A stretch of DNA of 64,000 nt from Methylococcales bacterium (GTDB lineage: Bacteria > Pseudomonadota > Gammaproteobacteria > Methylococcales > Methylomonadaceae). Of this stretch, positions 55,935 to 64,000 are shown in pieces. The DNA is taken from NCBI GenBank assembly GCA_026399015.1, contig JAPLRS010000034.1, positions 1 to 64,000 of the forward strand. The letters run 5' to 3'. A model generated the notes under the pieces. The model was not told the DNA's origin. It made no database searches and worked only from the letters and a program-made list of their open reading frames with translations. The translations under genes were made by a program, and so were the position numbers. Positions within the stretch are counted from its first letter, which is position 1, and every line of letters begins with the position of its first letter.

Positions 55935-56480
55935 GTGTTTAGAGGAACAACAATACTTTCGGTTCGTCGCGGCGACAAAGTTGTGATCGGTGGAGACGGC
56001 CAAGTAACGCTTGGAAATACCGTAATGAAAGGCAATGCACGTAAAGTCCGTCGCCTATACCACGATAAAGTTATAGCTGGGTTCGCAGGCGCAACTGCAG
56101 ATGCATTTACCCTATTTGAACACTTTGAAGGTAAACTTGAAAAGCATCGGGGCAACTTAACCAGAGCCGCTGTTGAAATGGCTAAAGACTGGCGTACCGA
56201 CAGAGCCCTTCGGAAACTCGAAGCCTTACTAACAATTGCTGATGCAAAAACATCACTCATCATATCAGGTACCGGAGATGTTATTGAACCTGAATACGAT
56301 TTAATGGCTATTGGATCCGGAGGCGCGTTTGCTCAAGCAGCAGCTAGAGCCTTGTTAGAAAACACAGACTTAAGCGCCCGAGAAATTGTAGAGAGATCTT
56401 TAAATATCGCGGCAGATATTTGTATTTATACTAATCATAATCTACGAATTGAAGAACTTGACGCAGAACCAAACGAGTAA
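55935..56480 (+). CDS. hslV: ATP-dependent protease subunit HslV
   Basis: HslV is the threonine peptidase of the HslVU (ClpQY) complex. From the GTG at 55935 the protein is 181 residues, opening [23 protein letters not shown]; removal of the short leader exposes the catalytic threonine. The frame is open upstream to 55914, but the leader and length favour the GTG. Other hallmarks are [11 protein letters not shown] and [14 protein letters not shown]. hslU starts 5 bases after its stop codon. Confidence 0.96.
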   Translation: MFRGTTILSVRRGDKVVIGGDGQVTLGNTVMKGNARKVRRLYHDKVIAGFAGATADAFTLFEHFEGKLEKHRGNLTRAAVEMAKDWRTDRALRKLEALLTIADAKTSLIISGTGDVIEPEYDLMAIGSGGAFAQAAARALLENTDLSAREIVERSLNIAADICIYTNHNLRIEELDAEPNE

Positions 56481-56484
56481 ACGC

Positions 56485-57810
56485 ATGACACACATGACCC
56501 CAAAAGAAATAGTAAGCGAACTAGACAAACACATTATTGGTCAAGCCAGTGCTAAAAGATCTGTAGCAATTGCCCTTAGAAACCGCTGGCGCCGTCAACA
56601 AGTTGACTCTGCATTACGTAACGAGATCACTCCCAAAAACATCCTAATGATTGGCCCAACGGGTGTGGGTAAAACAGAAATCGCACGCAGACTCGCTCGC
56701 CTTGCAAATGCTCCATTTATCAAAATTGAAGCCACTAAATTTACTGAAGTGGGCTATGTCGGTAGAGATGTTGAATCTATTATTCGCGACCTAATTGACA
56801 CTGCCGTTAAAATGACGCGCATAACAGAAATGGATAAGGTTGAAAATAGAGCCTATGAGGCAGCTGAAGAAAAAATCTTAGACATCTTGTTACCAAGAGC
56901 CGAAGGCGGCATGTTATCTGATACGGAAGAGTCTACCCGCCAAAAAATGCGTAAAAAACTGCGTGAAGGTGATTTAGACTTAAAAGAAGTTGAAATTGAC
57001 ATCCATGTTGCACCCATGGGCGTTGAAATCATGGCGCCTCCTGGAATGGAAGAAATGACCAGCCAACTTCAAGGCATGTTCCAGAACATTAGTTCAGGCA
57101 AGACCAAATCTCGGAAAATGCCCATTAAAAAAGCCTTACAATCTTTAAAAGAAGAGGCCGCTGGTAAACTCATAAATGAAGATGATATTCGTTTTAGAGC
57201 AGTAGAGTCTGTAGAACAAAATGGCATTGTTTTCTTAGATGAAATTGACAAAATTTGTAAACGCTCTGAACTAGGCGGTGGCGGTGGAGAAGTTTCTAGA
57301 GAAGGTGTACAAAGAGATTTATTACCGTTAGTGGAAGGCAGTACAGTTAGCACAAAATATGGTGCGATCAAAACCGATCATATTTTATTTATTGCCTCTG
57401 GCGCATTTCATGTTGCAAAACCCTCTGATCTTATTCCAGAACTACAAGGTCGATTTCCAATTCGAGTAGAACTTAGCGCTTTAACAGCGGAGGATTTCGT
57501 TCGCATTTTAACAGAGCCTAACGCCTCATTAACTGAGCAATATGTTGCTTTATTGGCTACTGAAGGTGTTAATTTGTCATTCTCAGCTGACGGCATTAAA
57601 CGCATAGCCGAACTTGGCTGGCAAGTAAATGAACAAGTTGAAAATATTGGTGCGAGAAGATTACACACACTTTTAGAAAGACTTCTTGAAGAAATCTCAT
57701 ATAATGCGCCCGACCTTGCAGATAAAAGCATCGTCATCAACGCAGATTATGTTGATCTACATCTCACAGAATTTGCAGATGATGAAGATTTAAGTCGTTA
57801 TATTCTATAA
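56485..57810 (+). CDS. hslU: ATP-dependent protease ATPase subunit HslU
   Basis: The AAA+ unfoldase of HslVU, 441 residues from the ATG at 56485 ([20 protein letters not shown]). Walker [10 protein letters not shown], Walker [10 protein letters not shown], the conserved [14 protein letters not shown], an I domain (about 110-240) and the C-terminal tail DEDLSRYIL that activates HslV are all present. Same length as E. coli HslU within two residues. Confidence 0.98.
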   Translation: MTHMTPKEIVSELDKHIIGQASAKRSVAIALRNRWRRQQVDSALRNEITPKNILMIGPTGVGKTEIARRLARLANAPFIKIEATKFTEVGYVGRDVESIIRDLIDTAVKMTRITEMDKVENRAYEAAEEKILDILLPRAEGGMLSDTEESTRQKMRKKLREGDLDLKEVEIDIHVAPMGVEIMAPPGMEEMTSQLQGMFQNISSGKTKSRKMPIKKALQSLKEEAAGKLINEDDIRFRAVESVEQNGIVFLDEIDKICKRSELGGGGGEVSREGVQRDLLPLVEGSTVSTKYGAIKTDHILFIASGAFHVAKPSDLIPELQGRFPIRVELSALTAEDFVRILTEPNASLTEQYVALLATEGVNLSFSADGIKRIAELGWQVNEQVENIGARRLHTLLERLLEEISYNAPDLADKSIVINADYVDLHLTEFADDEDLSRYIL

Positions 57811-57840
57811 TGTAACTCAAAATAAATTATATCAATCCTT

Positions 57841-58230
57841 ATGCGCCTAACAGTTCAACCATGTAATACTTGGCCTACAGAAATAAAACTACATCAATTA
57901 TCAAACATCCTCGAGATCAGTTTTGATAATGGTAGCGAGTTTCAACTACCCTGTGAATATCTGCGTGTCTATACGCCCTCGGCAGAAGCAGTTGGGCATG
58001 GCCCAGGGCAAGAAGTTTTACAATTAAACAAAGAAAATGTTGGCATCATAGAAATAAAACCAATTGGTAATTATGCAATTAGTCCAGTCTTTAGTGATGG
58101 ACATGACAGCGGAATTTATACATGGGATTTACTCTACAAATTGGGCGCTGAATATCAAGAATTATGGGTTAATTACCTTAATGAACTTGAAACGGCAGGA
58201 CATAAGCGCAAAGAAATTTTAAAAAACTAG
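57841..58230 (+). CDS. DUF971 domain protein
   Basis: A 129-residue protein of the DUF971 family (gamma-butyrobetaine hydroxylase-like N-terminal domain). The segments [20 protein letters not shown] and the closing [23 protein letters not shown] (shown in part) fit the family fold. It occurs between hslU and ubiE in other gammaproteobacteria. In eukaryotes the domain is part of larger oxygenases or Fe-S related proteins; in bacteria the role is open. Gap to ubiE is 8 bp. Confidence 0.88.
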   Translation: MRLTVQPCNTWPTEIKLHQLSNILEISFDNGSEFQLPCEYLRVYTPSAEAVGHGPGQEVLQLNKENVGIIEIKPIGNYAISPVFSDGHDSGIYTWDLLYKLGAEYQELWVNYLNELETAGHKRKEILKN

Positions 58231-58238
58231 GCATAAAA

Positions 58239-58988
58239 ATGACAAACGACAACACCACCCACTTTGGTTTCAAACAAGTTGCTACAGAAGAAAAAGTTAA
58301 TCTAGTACGCGGTGTATTCGATTCAGTTGCCGGACAATACGACATCATGAATGACTTGATGTCTTTAGGCATACACAGAATATGGAAACGCGTTGCTGTT
58401 CAATTAAGTAACGTACGTAAAGGTGAAAAAGTTCTTGATTTGGCAGGCGGTACGGGCGACTTAACTATTCTCTTCGAACAACGCGTGGGCAAGGATGGTC
58501 AAGTAGTTTTAGCCGATATTAATTCTGAGATGTTACGTACCGGCCGAGATAGATTAATCAATAAAGGCTTAATTGGTAATATTCGTTATGCTCAAGTCAA
58601 TGCAGAATGCTTACCTTTTGAAGATAATACATTCGACTGTGTTTGTATTGCGTTTGGGCTTAGAAATGTCACTGACAAAGATGCAGCCCTACGTTCAATG
58701 TATCGAGTCCTTAAACCAGGTGGTCGCGTTATCGTTCTTGAGTTCTCACACCCCATCGACAAAATCACTGAGACTGTTTACGACTTCTATTCATTCAAAT
58801 TACTTCCCAAAATAGGAAAAGTAGTTGCAAAAGATGAAGATAGCTACAGATATTTAGCAGAATCAATCCGTATGCACCCTAAACAAGACGATTTAAAAAA
58901 TATGATGATAAACGCAGGCTTAGAGCGTTGCGAATATTTTAATTTGACACAAGGTATTGTGGCTGTGCATCGAGGCTACAAAATATAA
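58239..58988 (+). CDS. ubiE: ubiquinone/menaquinone C-methyltransferase UbiE
   Basis: UbiE methylates the benzoquinone ring in ubiquinone synthesis with S-adenosylmethionine. The 249-residue protein has the class I methyltransferase motif [12 protein letters not shown] and the UbiE signatures [18 protein letters not shown] and [17 protein letters not shown]. Only ubiquinone use is expected here. The next gene starts one base after its stop codon. Confidence 0.98.
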   Translation: MTNDNTTHFGFKQVATEEKVNLVRGVFDSVAGQYDIMNDLMSLGIHRIWKRVAVQLSNVRKGEKVLDLAGGTGDLTILFEQRVGKDGQVVLADINSEMLRTGRDRLINKGLIGNIRYAQVNAECLPFEDNTFDCVCIAFGLRNVTDKDAALRSMYRVLKPGGRVIVLEFSHPIDKITETVYDFYSFKLLPKIGKVVAKDEDSYRYLAESIRMHPKQDDLKNMMINAGLERCEYFNLTQGIVAVHRGYKI

Positions 58989-58989
58989 C

Positions 58990-59613
58990 ATGGTTATCAA
59001 ACCCTTGTTAATGAGTGCATTAGAAAATGCACTCAATAGTTTTCTTAGCTTAGATGCTCAGAGTGCTAAATATTTGGCACCTTTAGCAGGTAAAGTGATT
59101 TCAATAACCATTCAACCCTTTAACGAAACACTTTACCTCTGCCCCTCTGATGATTCTATCCAAATATTGGATTATAGTTCAATAAAAGCTGACACCCAAC
59201 TAACTGGATCCGCATTCGCGTTTGGATTAATGGGCATAAGTGCTAGCCCCATGCGCTCAATTTTTTCGGGAAGCGTCAAAATTGAAGGTGACATGCACAC
59301 TGGCAGAAAGTTTCAAGAATTATTTGCTCAATTAGAACTTAATTTAGAACCCCTGCTTGCACGCTATACGGGCGATACAATCGCGAACAACCTAAGTCAA
59401 CTTTTCCGCAGTGGAAAAAATTGGGGCAATGAATCAGTTGAAACATTTAACCTGAACCTGTCTGAATTTCTTCAAGAAGAAACTCGCGACCTACCTTCCG
59501 CACCTGAAATAGATATTTTTTATACTCAGGTAGACAATCTGCGTACTGATTTTGATCGCTTACAAAGTCGCATAGAACGCATACAAAAAACTCATTCCAA
59601 AGGTAACTCGTGA
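58990..59613 (+). CDS. ubiJ: ubiquinone biosynthesis accessory factor UbiJ
   Basis: UbiJ is an SCP2-domain lipid-binding protein that holds ubiquinone intermediates in the soluble Ubi complex. The 207-residue protein starts MVIKPLLMSALENALNSFL, directly after ubiE, and has the SCP2 region (ALMGISASPMRSIFSG-like FGLMGISASPMRSIFSGSV and IEGD) and a C-terminal coiled coil. Its end overlaps the ubiB start (GTGA). The ubiE-ubiJ-ubiB order is the classic one. Confidence 0.95.
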   Translation: MVIKPLLMSALENALNSFLSLDAQSAKYLAPLAGKVISITIQPFNETLYLCPSDDSIQILDYSSIKADTQLTGSAFAFGLMGISASPMRSIFSGSVKIEGDMHTGRKFQELFAQLELNLEPLLARYTGDTIANNLSQLFRSGKNWGNESVETFNLNLSEFLQEETRDLPSAPEIDIFYTQVDNLRTDFDRLQSRIERIQKTHSKGNS

Positions 59614-61160
59614 CTCGACCCAAAATTATCTTACGCCTAATTCATATCAATTGGGTGCTTATGTATCATGGATTAGATGAAATCGTTTTAAAAACCAATC
59701 TTTTCCGCCCTATAAGATACCTAGCATTTGTAACGCCAAGTTTTTGGCTAAAATCAAGAAAAGACTCACAAGCTGTTAGGATTAGACGCTCCTTAGAAGA
59801 TCTAGGTCCCATTTATGTAAAATTTGGCCAAGCTTTATCAACACGCAAAGATATACTGCCTGATGACATCGCCGATGAATTAGTCAAACTCCAAGACCGA
59901 GTCCCACCCTTTGCTAACGAAATTGCTAAAGGAATCATTGAAAAAGAACTCGAAATGTCTATTGAAGAGGCATTTGCAGAATTTGACCCTACACCATTAG
60001 CATCAGCCTCTGTTGCCCAAGTTCACACAGCTGTTTTACATAGCGGTGAAAACGTTATTGTTAAAGTATTGCGCCCCAATATTGAGAAGCAGATTCAGTC
60101 TGATATTGCTTTATTATATGAACTAGCTCGCTTTGCCGAAAAATTCTGGCCTGATGCCAAAAGATTACGCGCAACTGAAGTTGTATCTGAATTTGAAAAA
60201 ACCACCTTAGACGAACTAGACCTAATTAGAGAAGCCGCAAACGCTGCTAAATTACGCCGTAATTTTGAGAACTCTGAACAACTCTACATTCCAGAAGTTT
60301 ATTGGGCCTTTACCCGAAAAAACGTCATGGTTATGGAAAGAATTCATGGCATTCCAGTCGGTGAAATAGACCAATTAAAAGCGGGCGGCGCTAATTTTAA
60401 AGTTTTAGCTGAGCGCGGAGTTGAAATATTTTTTACGCAAGTCTTTAGAGATAACTTTTTCCATGCCGATATGCACCCAGGCAATATATTTGTAGAACTA
60501 CCTGACAAATATATTGCCGTAGATTTTGGTATTGTCGGCACTCTATCATTATCAGATCAACGTTATTTAGCCGAAAACTTCTTGGCATTTTTTAACCGCG
60601 ACTACCGCAAAGTTGCAGAAATGCATGTCGAATCAGGCTGGGTGCCCAGCAGCACAAGAATAGAAGAGTTTGAATCAGCCATTCGTAGTGTTTGCGAACC
60701 CATCTTTGAAAAACCGCTTAAAGACATTTCATTTGGCCAACTTTTATTAAGACTTTTTCAGACTGCGCGTCGTTTTGACATGGTAGTACAACCCCAACTC
60801 GTGCTACTCCAAAAAACCTTATTAAATATTGAAGGCTTAGGAAGACAACTCTATCCAGAACTTGATTTATGGCAAACAGCTAAACCTTATCTTGAACAAT
60901 GGTTTCATGATCGAATTGGTCCCAAAGCAAAAATTAACAAGCTCATAAAGCAGTTCCCAGAGTTCGCAGAGCAATTCCCAGAAGTACCATCGCTCGTATA
61001 TAAGGCACTCAATAATGCCGCACAAGCTCAACAACAAGCTGAGGCGCAACAGCGAGAACTTTTAAAACTTAGACAACAGATTAACGACAATCACAGGTCC
61101 ACCGTCTGGACCATGATTATAAGCACAATTGTGATTAGTCTTGTTGTCATATTTCGGTAA
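59610..61160 (+). CDS. ubiB: ubiquinone biosynthesis protein kinase-like UbiB
   Basis: UbiB is an atypical kinase-like ATPase (ABC1/ADCK family) needed for ubiquinone synthesis at the inner membrane. The 516-residue protein shows the family motifs KFGQALSTRKDILPDD, ASASVAQVHTA, VKVLRP, HADMHPGNIFV and AVDFGIVG, and one C-terminal hydrophobic helix (VWTMIISTIVISLVVIF). The start is GTG overlapping the ubiJ stop. It is a little shorter than E. coli UbiB (546), mainly at the C-terminal end. Confidence 0.96.
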   Translation: MTRPKIILRLIHINWVLMYHGLDEIVLKTNLFRPIRYLAFVTPSFWLKSRKDSQAVRIRRSLEDLGPIYVKFGQALSTRKDILPDDIADELVKLQDRVPPFANEIAKGIIEKELEMSIEEAFAEFDPTPLASASVAQVHTAVLHSGENVIVKVLRPNIEKQIQSDIALLYELARFAEKFWPDAKRLRATEVVSEFEKTTLDELDLIREAANAAKLRRNFENSEQLYIPEVYWAFTRKNVMVMERIHGIPVGEIDQLKAGGANFKVLAERGVEIFFTQVFRDNFFHADMHPGNIFVELPDKYIAVDFGIVGTLSLSDQRYLAENFLAFFNRDYRKVAEMHVESGWVPSSTRIEEFESAIRSVCEPIFEKPLKDISFGQLLLRLFQTARRFDMVVQPQLVLLQKTLLNIEGLGRQLYPELDLWQTAKPYLEQWFHDRIGPKAKINKLIKQFPEFAEQFPEVPSLVYKALNNAAQAQQQAEAQQRELLKLRQQINDNHRSTVWTMIISTIVISLVVIFR

Positions 61161-61396
61161 TATACAATTTTCGTCCTGAACTTGTAGGTATCTTGCAAGT
61201 AACTAACAATGATTATTATTGACTTTATTTACCCATAACTATAGAATCCACTCAGCTTGAAAATAGTTTTACCGTTATGCTTATCTTTACGAAGTTTTTT
61301 CCAAATTGCTCGTCCTGTTTATCATTAAGTAAATCTTAAATTTCCCAGCGATACCCGCCTATTAAGGCTTACTTACACAATTAATTAGGACTAAAC

Positions 61397-61597
61397 ATGA
61401 CAACTGGTACAGTTAAATTGTTTAACGCAGAGAAAGGTTTTGGTTTCATTCAACAAGAGAATGGTCCAGACGTTTTCGTACATTTCCGTAACATTAACAG
61501 CTCTGGCTTCAAATCTCTAGATGAAGGCCAAAAAGTGCAATTTAATGTGACTCAAGGTCAAAAAGGCCCACAAGCAGAAGACGTAACAATCATCTAA
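61397..61597 (+). CDS. CspA-family cold-shock protein
   Basis: A 66-residue RNA-binding protein with the two RNP motifs of the cold-shock domain (KGFGFI and VFVHF). It acts as an RNA chaperone. The start follows AGGA by 8 bases. A 236-bp upstream gap leaves room for the long structured leader usual for cold-induced csp genes, but I cannot prove a cold-box. A terminator follows directly. Confidence 0.96.
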   Translation: MTTGTVKLFNAEKGFGFIQQENGPDVFVHFRNINSSGFKSLDEGQKVQFNVTQGQKGPQAEDVTII

Positions 61598-61606
61598 TGC
61601 TTTCGA

Positions 61607-61645
61607 ATCTGTAGCCTTACATTAAGGCTACAGATTTATCTTTCT
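61607..61645 (+). terminator. Rho-independent terminator of the cold-shock gene
   Basis: A perfect 13-bp stem (ATCTGTAGCCTTA, CAT loop, TAAGGCTACAGAT) lies 10 bp after the stop codon and is followed by TTATCTTTC. Confidence 0.82.
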
Positions 61646-61958
61646 CCAAGCTTCCTCTCCCCAAAAAAATAAACCCACCAATTTAAATACTGCTTTTTTA
61701 AAAGCAATAGACACTGCTGTGCACTCAATTTACATATAATTTAAAGATTAACTATGCATTATATGCGCATTATTAATCTATTTATTTCCTAAAATGAAAT
61801 GGTTTCTCAAGCCGTTTATTTCTCTACTCTCTGTCATAAAACTTACATATTGTGTCTTTTACACATAAATTTTCTTGTGCTATGCTAGGCGATATTTTTA
61901 AGATGGCACTAGGGATAGGTGTTTCTTTAGCAAACAAAATTGGCGTTGAGACAAGAGA
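61636..61958. other. intergenic region before the formate dehydrogenase genes
   Basis: These 323 bases hold a sigma-70-type promoter (61858-61886) close to fdsG and otherwise AT-rich sequence. No open frame or clear operator is seen. Confidence 0.55.
61858..61886 (+). promoter_or_regulatory. sigma-70 promoter of the fds operon
   Basis: TTTACA (61858-61863), a 17-base spacer and TATGCT (61881-61886). Transcription would start near 61893, about 66 bases before the fdsG start codon. Confidence 0.55.
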
Positions 61959-62435
61959 ATGAGTGAATTGAACACAATGGAAACGACAGTGCAAACTATC
62001 ATCACTGCACTTAAGGACAAACCAGGCGCACTATTACCTATTTTACATGCGGTTCAAGATGCATTAGGTTATGTTCCTGCCGAAAGCGTTCCTGCTATAG
62101 CTAAAGCACTCCAACTGTCTCGCGCCGAAGTACATGGCGTCATCAGTTTTTATCATTACTTTCGTGATACAGCTCCGGGCAAACAAACTATTCATCTTTG
62201 CCGAGCCGAATCTTGCCAAGCAATGGGTGGAAAAAATTTAGAATCCCATGTTAAAGCGCATTTAGGTATCGACTACCATGAAACTACAGCGGATGGAAAA
62301 TTCTCATTAGAACCCGTTTACTGTTTAGGTAATTGCGCATGCTCGCCCGCAATGCAAATTGGTCATGAAATTTACGGACGAGTTTCTACAGAAAACTTTG
62401 AAAGCATCATCAATCAAGCAGAGGATCTTGCATGA
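61959..62435 (+). CDS. fdsG: NAD-dependent formate dehydrogenase gamma subunit (NuoE-like)
   Basis: A 158-residue thioredoxin-like 2Fe-2S protein that forms, with FdsB, the NADH-side module of a soluble molybdenum (or tungsten) formate dehydrogenase. The four cluster cysteines are in CRAESCQ and CLGNCAC. Relatives are NuoE and HoxE, but the fdsB gene next to it, and no other nuo genes in sight, point to fds. In methylotrophs this enzyme oxidises formate to CO2 with NADH formation. Ends with ATGA overlap to fdsB. Confidence 0.92.
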   Translation: MSELNTMETTVQTIITALKDKPGALLPILHAVQDALGYVPAESVPAIAKALQLSRAEVHGVISFYHYFRDTAPGKQTIHLCRAESCQAMGGKNLESHVKAHLGIDYHETTADGKFSLEPVYCLGNCACSPAMQIGHEIYGRVSTENFESIINQAEDLA

Positions 62436-63988
62436 GTATTACCATTTTCGTCCCTTGTGACTCTACCGCAATATCTATTGGTGCTGATCGCGTTGCAAAA
62501 GCAATTACTCAAGAAGCCCAAAAACGTAACATCACTATTAAGCTAATTCGCAACGGTTCAAGAGGTCTCTACTGGTTAGAACCCATGGTTGAGGTACTTA
62601 CCGATGCTGGTAGAATAGCTTACGGTCCAGTTCAAGTAAGTGATGTAACTAGCCTTTTTGACGCCGACTTTGTAAACGGTGGAGCACACCCTCTATATCT
62701 TGGCTTAACAGAAGAGATTGAGTACTTAAAAAAACAACAACGCTTAACATTTGCCCGAATTGGTATAACTGACCCAATTAGCTTAGAAGACTATATCAGT
62801 CATGAAGGTTACCAAGGCTTAAGTAATGCACTAAAATTATCGCAAGCAGATATAGTTAAAGCCGTAACCGACTCAGGCTTACGAGGCCGTGGTGGCGCAG
62901 CATTCCCTACAGGTATCAAATGGAATACTGTTCTTAATACACCTTCTGAACAAAAATATATTATTTGTAACGCTGATGAAGGAGATTCAGGCACCTTCTC
63001 AGACAGAATGGTCATGGAAAGCGACCCATTCGTATTAATTGAAGGCATGACTATCGCCGGTATCGCAGTTGGTGCTACGCAAGGTTATATCTACCTCCGC
63101 GTAGAATACCCGCATGCACACGTAGCTTTAAATACAGCTATTGAAAAGGCTTATGCTGCTGGTTATTTAGGTGACAACATTCAAGGTAGTGGTAAAACTT
63201 TTAACTTAGAAGTCCGCTTAGGTGCTGGCGCCTATGTTTGTGGTGAAGAAACCTCTCTTATGGAAAGCTTAGAGGGCAAACGAGGCTTAGTTCGTTTTAA
63301 ACCACCTCTACCTGCCATTAGCGGTTTGTTTGGCAAACCTACTGTCGTTAACAACGTTATATCTTTAGCCTCTGTGCCCATTATTTTAGACAAAGGCGGT
63401 GATTATTACCGTGACTTTGGCATGGGAAGATCAAGAGGCACACTCCCCTTACAACTAGCTGGCAATATTAAACGTACTGGCCTAGTTGAAGTAGCGTTTG
63501 GCATGACCTTACGTGAACTTTTATATGATTTTGGTGGTGGCTCAGCTACAGGTAAAACCATTAAAGCTGTCCAAGTTGGTGGACCATTGGGCTCCTATTT
63601 ACCAGAATCACAATTCGATACTCCATTAGACTATGAAGCTTTTGCAGCTAATTGGACAGTTTTAGGCCATGGAGGTGTTGTTGCATTTGATGACACAGCA
63701 AATATGGCTGAGTTAGCGCGTTATAACATGGAGTTTTGTGCGGCTGAATCTTGTGGCAAATGTACACCTTGCCGTATCGGTTCAACCCGTGGATATGAAG
63801 TCATGGACGAAATTATTGCTGGGCAAGCATTGGATAAAAACATCCCTTTATTGCGTGACCTTTGCAATACCTTACTAAACGGATCACTTTGTGCATTAGG
63901 TGGCATGACGCCTTATCCTGTATTAAGTGCTTTAAATCATTTCCCGAAAGATTTCGGCATAGATGATCAAGCTAACACAGCCGTATAA
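62432..63988 (+). CDS. fdsB: NAD-dependent formate dehydrogenase beta subunit (NuoF-like)
   Basis: A 518-residue flavoprotein that binds FMN, NAD and a 4Fe-4S cluster. An N-terminal thioredoxin-like domain (1-130) precedes the NuoF-like core with [16 protein letters not shown] (FMN/NAD), [36 protein letters not shown] and the cluster motif [12 protein letters not shown] plus a later CALGG. The extra N-terminal domain separates FdsB from plain NuoF. The catalytic subunit gene fdsA is expected just beyond the window edge. Confidence 0.94.
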   Translation: MSITIFVPCDSTAISIGADRVAKAITQEAQKRNITIKLIRNGSRGLYWLEPMVEVLTDAGRIAYGPVQVSDVTSLFDADFVNGGAHPLYLGLTEEIEYLKKQQRLTFARIGITDPISLEDYISHEGYQGLSNALKLSQADIVKAVTDSGLRGRGGAAFPTGIKWNTVLNTPSEQKYIICNADEGDSGTFSDRMVMESDPFVLIEGMTIAGIAVGATQGYIYLRVEYPHAHVALNTAIEKAYAAGYLGDNIQGSGKTFNLEVRLGAGAYVCGEETSLMESLEGKRGLVRFKPPLPAISGLFGKPTVVNNVISLASVPIILDKGGDYYRDFGMGRSRGTLPLQLAGNIKRTGLVEVAFGMTLRELLYDFGGGSATGKTIKAVQVGGPLGSYLPESQFDTPLDYEAFAANWTVLGHGGVVAFDDTANMAELARYNMEFCAAESCGKCTPCRIGSTRGYEVMDEIIAGQALDKNIPLLRDLCNTLLNGSLCALGGMTPYPVLSALNHFPKDFGIDDQANTAV

Positions 63989-64000
63989 AGATACGAGGAA

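Noticed and set aside
1-64000. CRISPR array, prophage or insertion sequence
   Set aside because: No regularly spaced identical repeats with unique spacers, no transposase, integrase or phage structural gene was seen. The only tandem array is diverged and lacks spacers.

Overview
The window reads as about 64 kb of chromosome from a low-GC gammaproteobacterium, most plausibly a methanotroph-like member of the Methylococcales. The evidence is the tig-clpP-clpX-lon-hup order, ubiE-ubiJ-ubiB, hslVU, dksA-gluQ and ftsE-ftsX-rpoH (gammaproteobacterial gene orders), plus a bacteriohemerythrin very like the one known from Methylococcus, an NAD-type formate dehydrogenase (fdsGB) and a complete urea uptake and urease locus. 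The organism assignment is inference; no marker such as pmoA or 16S rRNA is present. There is no prophage, IS element, rRNA operon or CRISPR array.

Layout. 1-6.9 kb (- strand): tRNA-Val (cut by the window edge), HU, Lon, ClpX, ClpP, trigger factor and tRNA-Leu, with a good sigma-32-type promoter before lon. 7-13.1 kb: a radical SAM protein, then a + strand operon for a DevABC/MacAB-like efflux pump with a NodT-type outer membrane channel, ending in the peptidoglycan transglycosylase gene mtgA. 13.1-25.5 kb (- strand): a nitrogen-acquisition block of outer membrane porin, urtABCDE (urea ABC importer), a small membrane protein and ureDABCEFG. 25.7-30.9 kb (+ strand): a divergent three-gene signalling operon with a secreted protein of unknown function, an unusual NCS1-permease/hybrid histidine kinase and a LuxR-type response regulator, probably the urea or amide sensor for the block beside it.

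30.9-39.6 kb is more accessory: an orphan degenerate nucleotidyltransferase, a roughly 460-bp array of diverged 21-bp repeats, a DUF5765 membrane protein, a CheB-CheR-PAS protein paired with a PAS/histidine kinase/receiver/HPt protein, queG, and a secreted alanine-rich repeat protein. 40-43 kb: gluQ, dksA, a rhodanese, a TIGR02647 protein and rpoH. A nearly perfect CIRCE operator (HrcA site) lies just upstream of rpoH.

43.2-53.1 kb (- strand) holds an aa3-type cytochrome c oxidase operon (coxB, coxA, a 31-residue protein, ctaG, coxC) and its assembly genes (SURF1, a thioredoxin-fold protein, ctaA). The most striking feature is here: the heme A synthase gene ctaA is fused in frame to ftsY, the signal recognition particle receptor, so one 647-residue protein should carry an eight-helix heme A synthase and a complete SRP-receptor NG domain. 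ftsE and ftsX follow directly, so the respiratory-assembly and SRP/cell-division operons have merged. The usual ctaB is absent at the junction, and the heme A synthase half lacks the first periplasmic cysteine loop.

53.3-64 kb: a bacteriohemerythrin gene broken by a single-base frameshift, a large unknown lipoprotein, hslVU, a DUF971 protein, ubiE-ubiJ-ubiB, a cold-shock protein and the start of an fds formate dehydrogenase operon that runs off the right edge.
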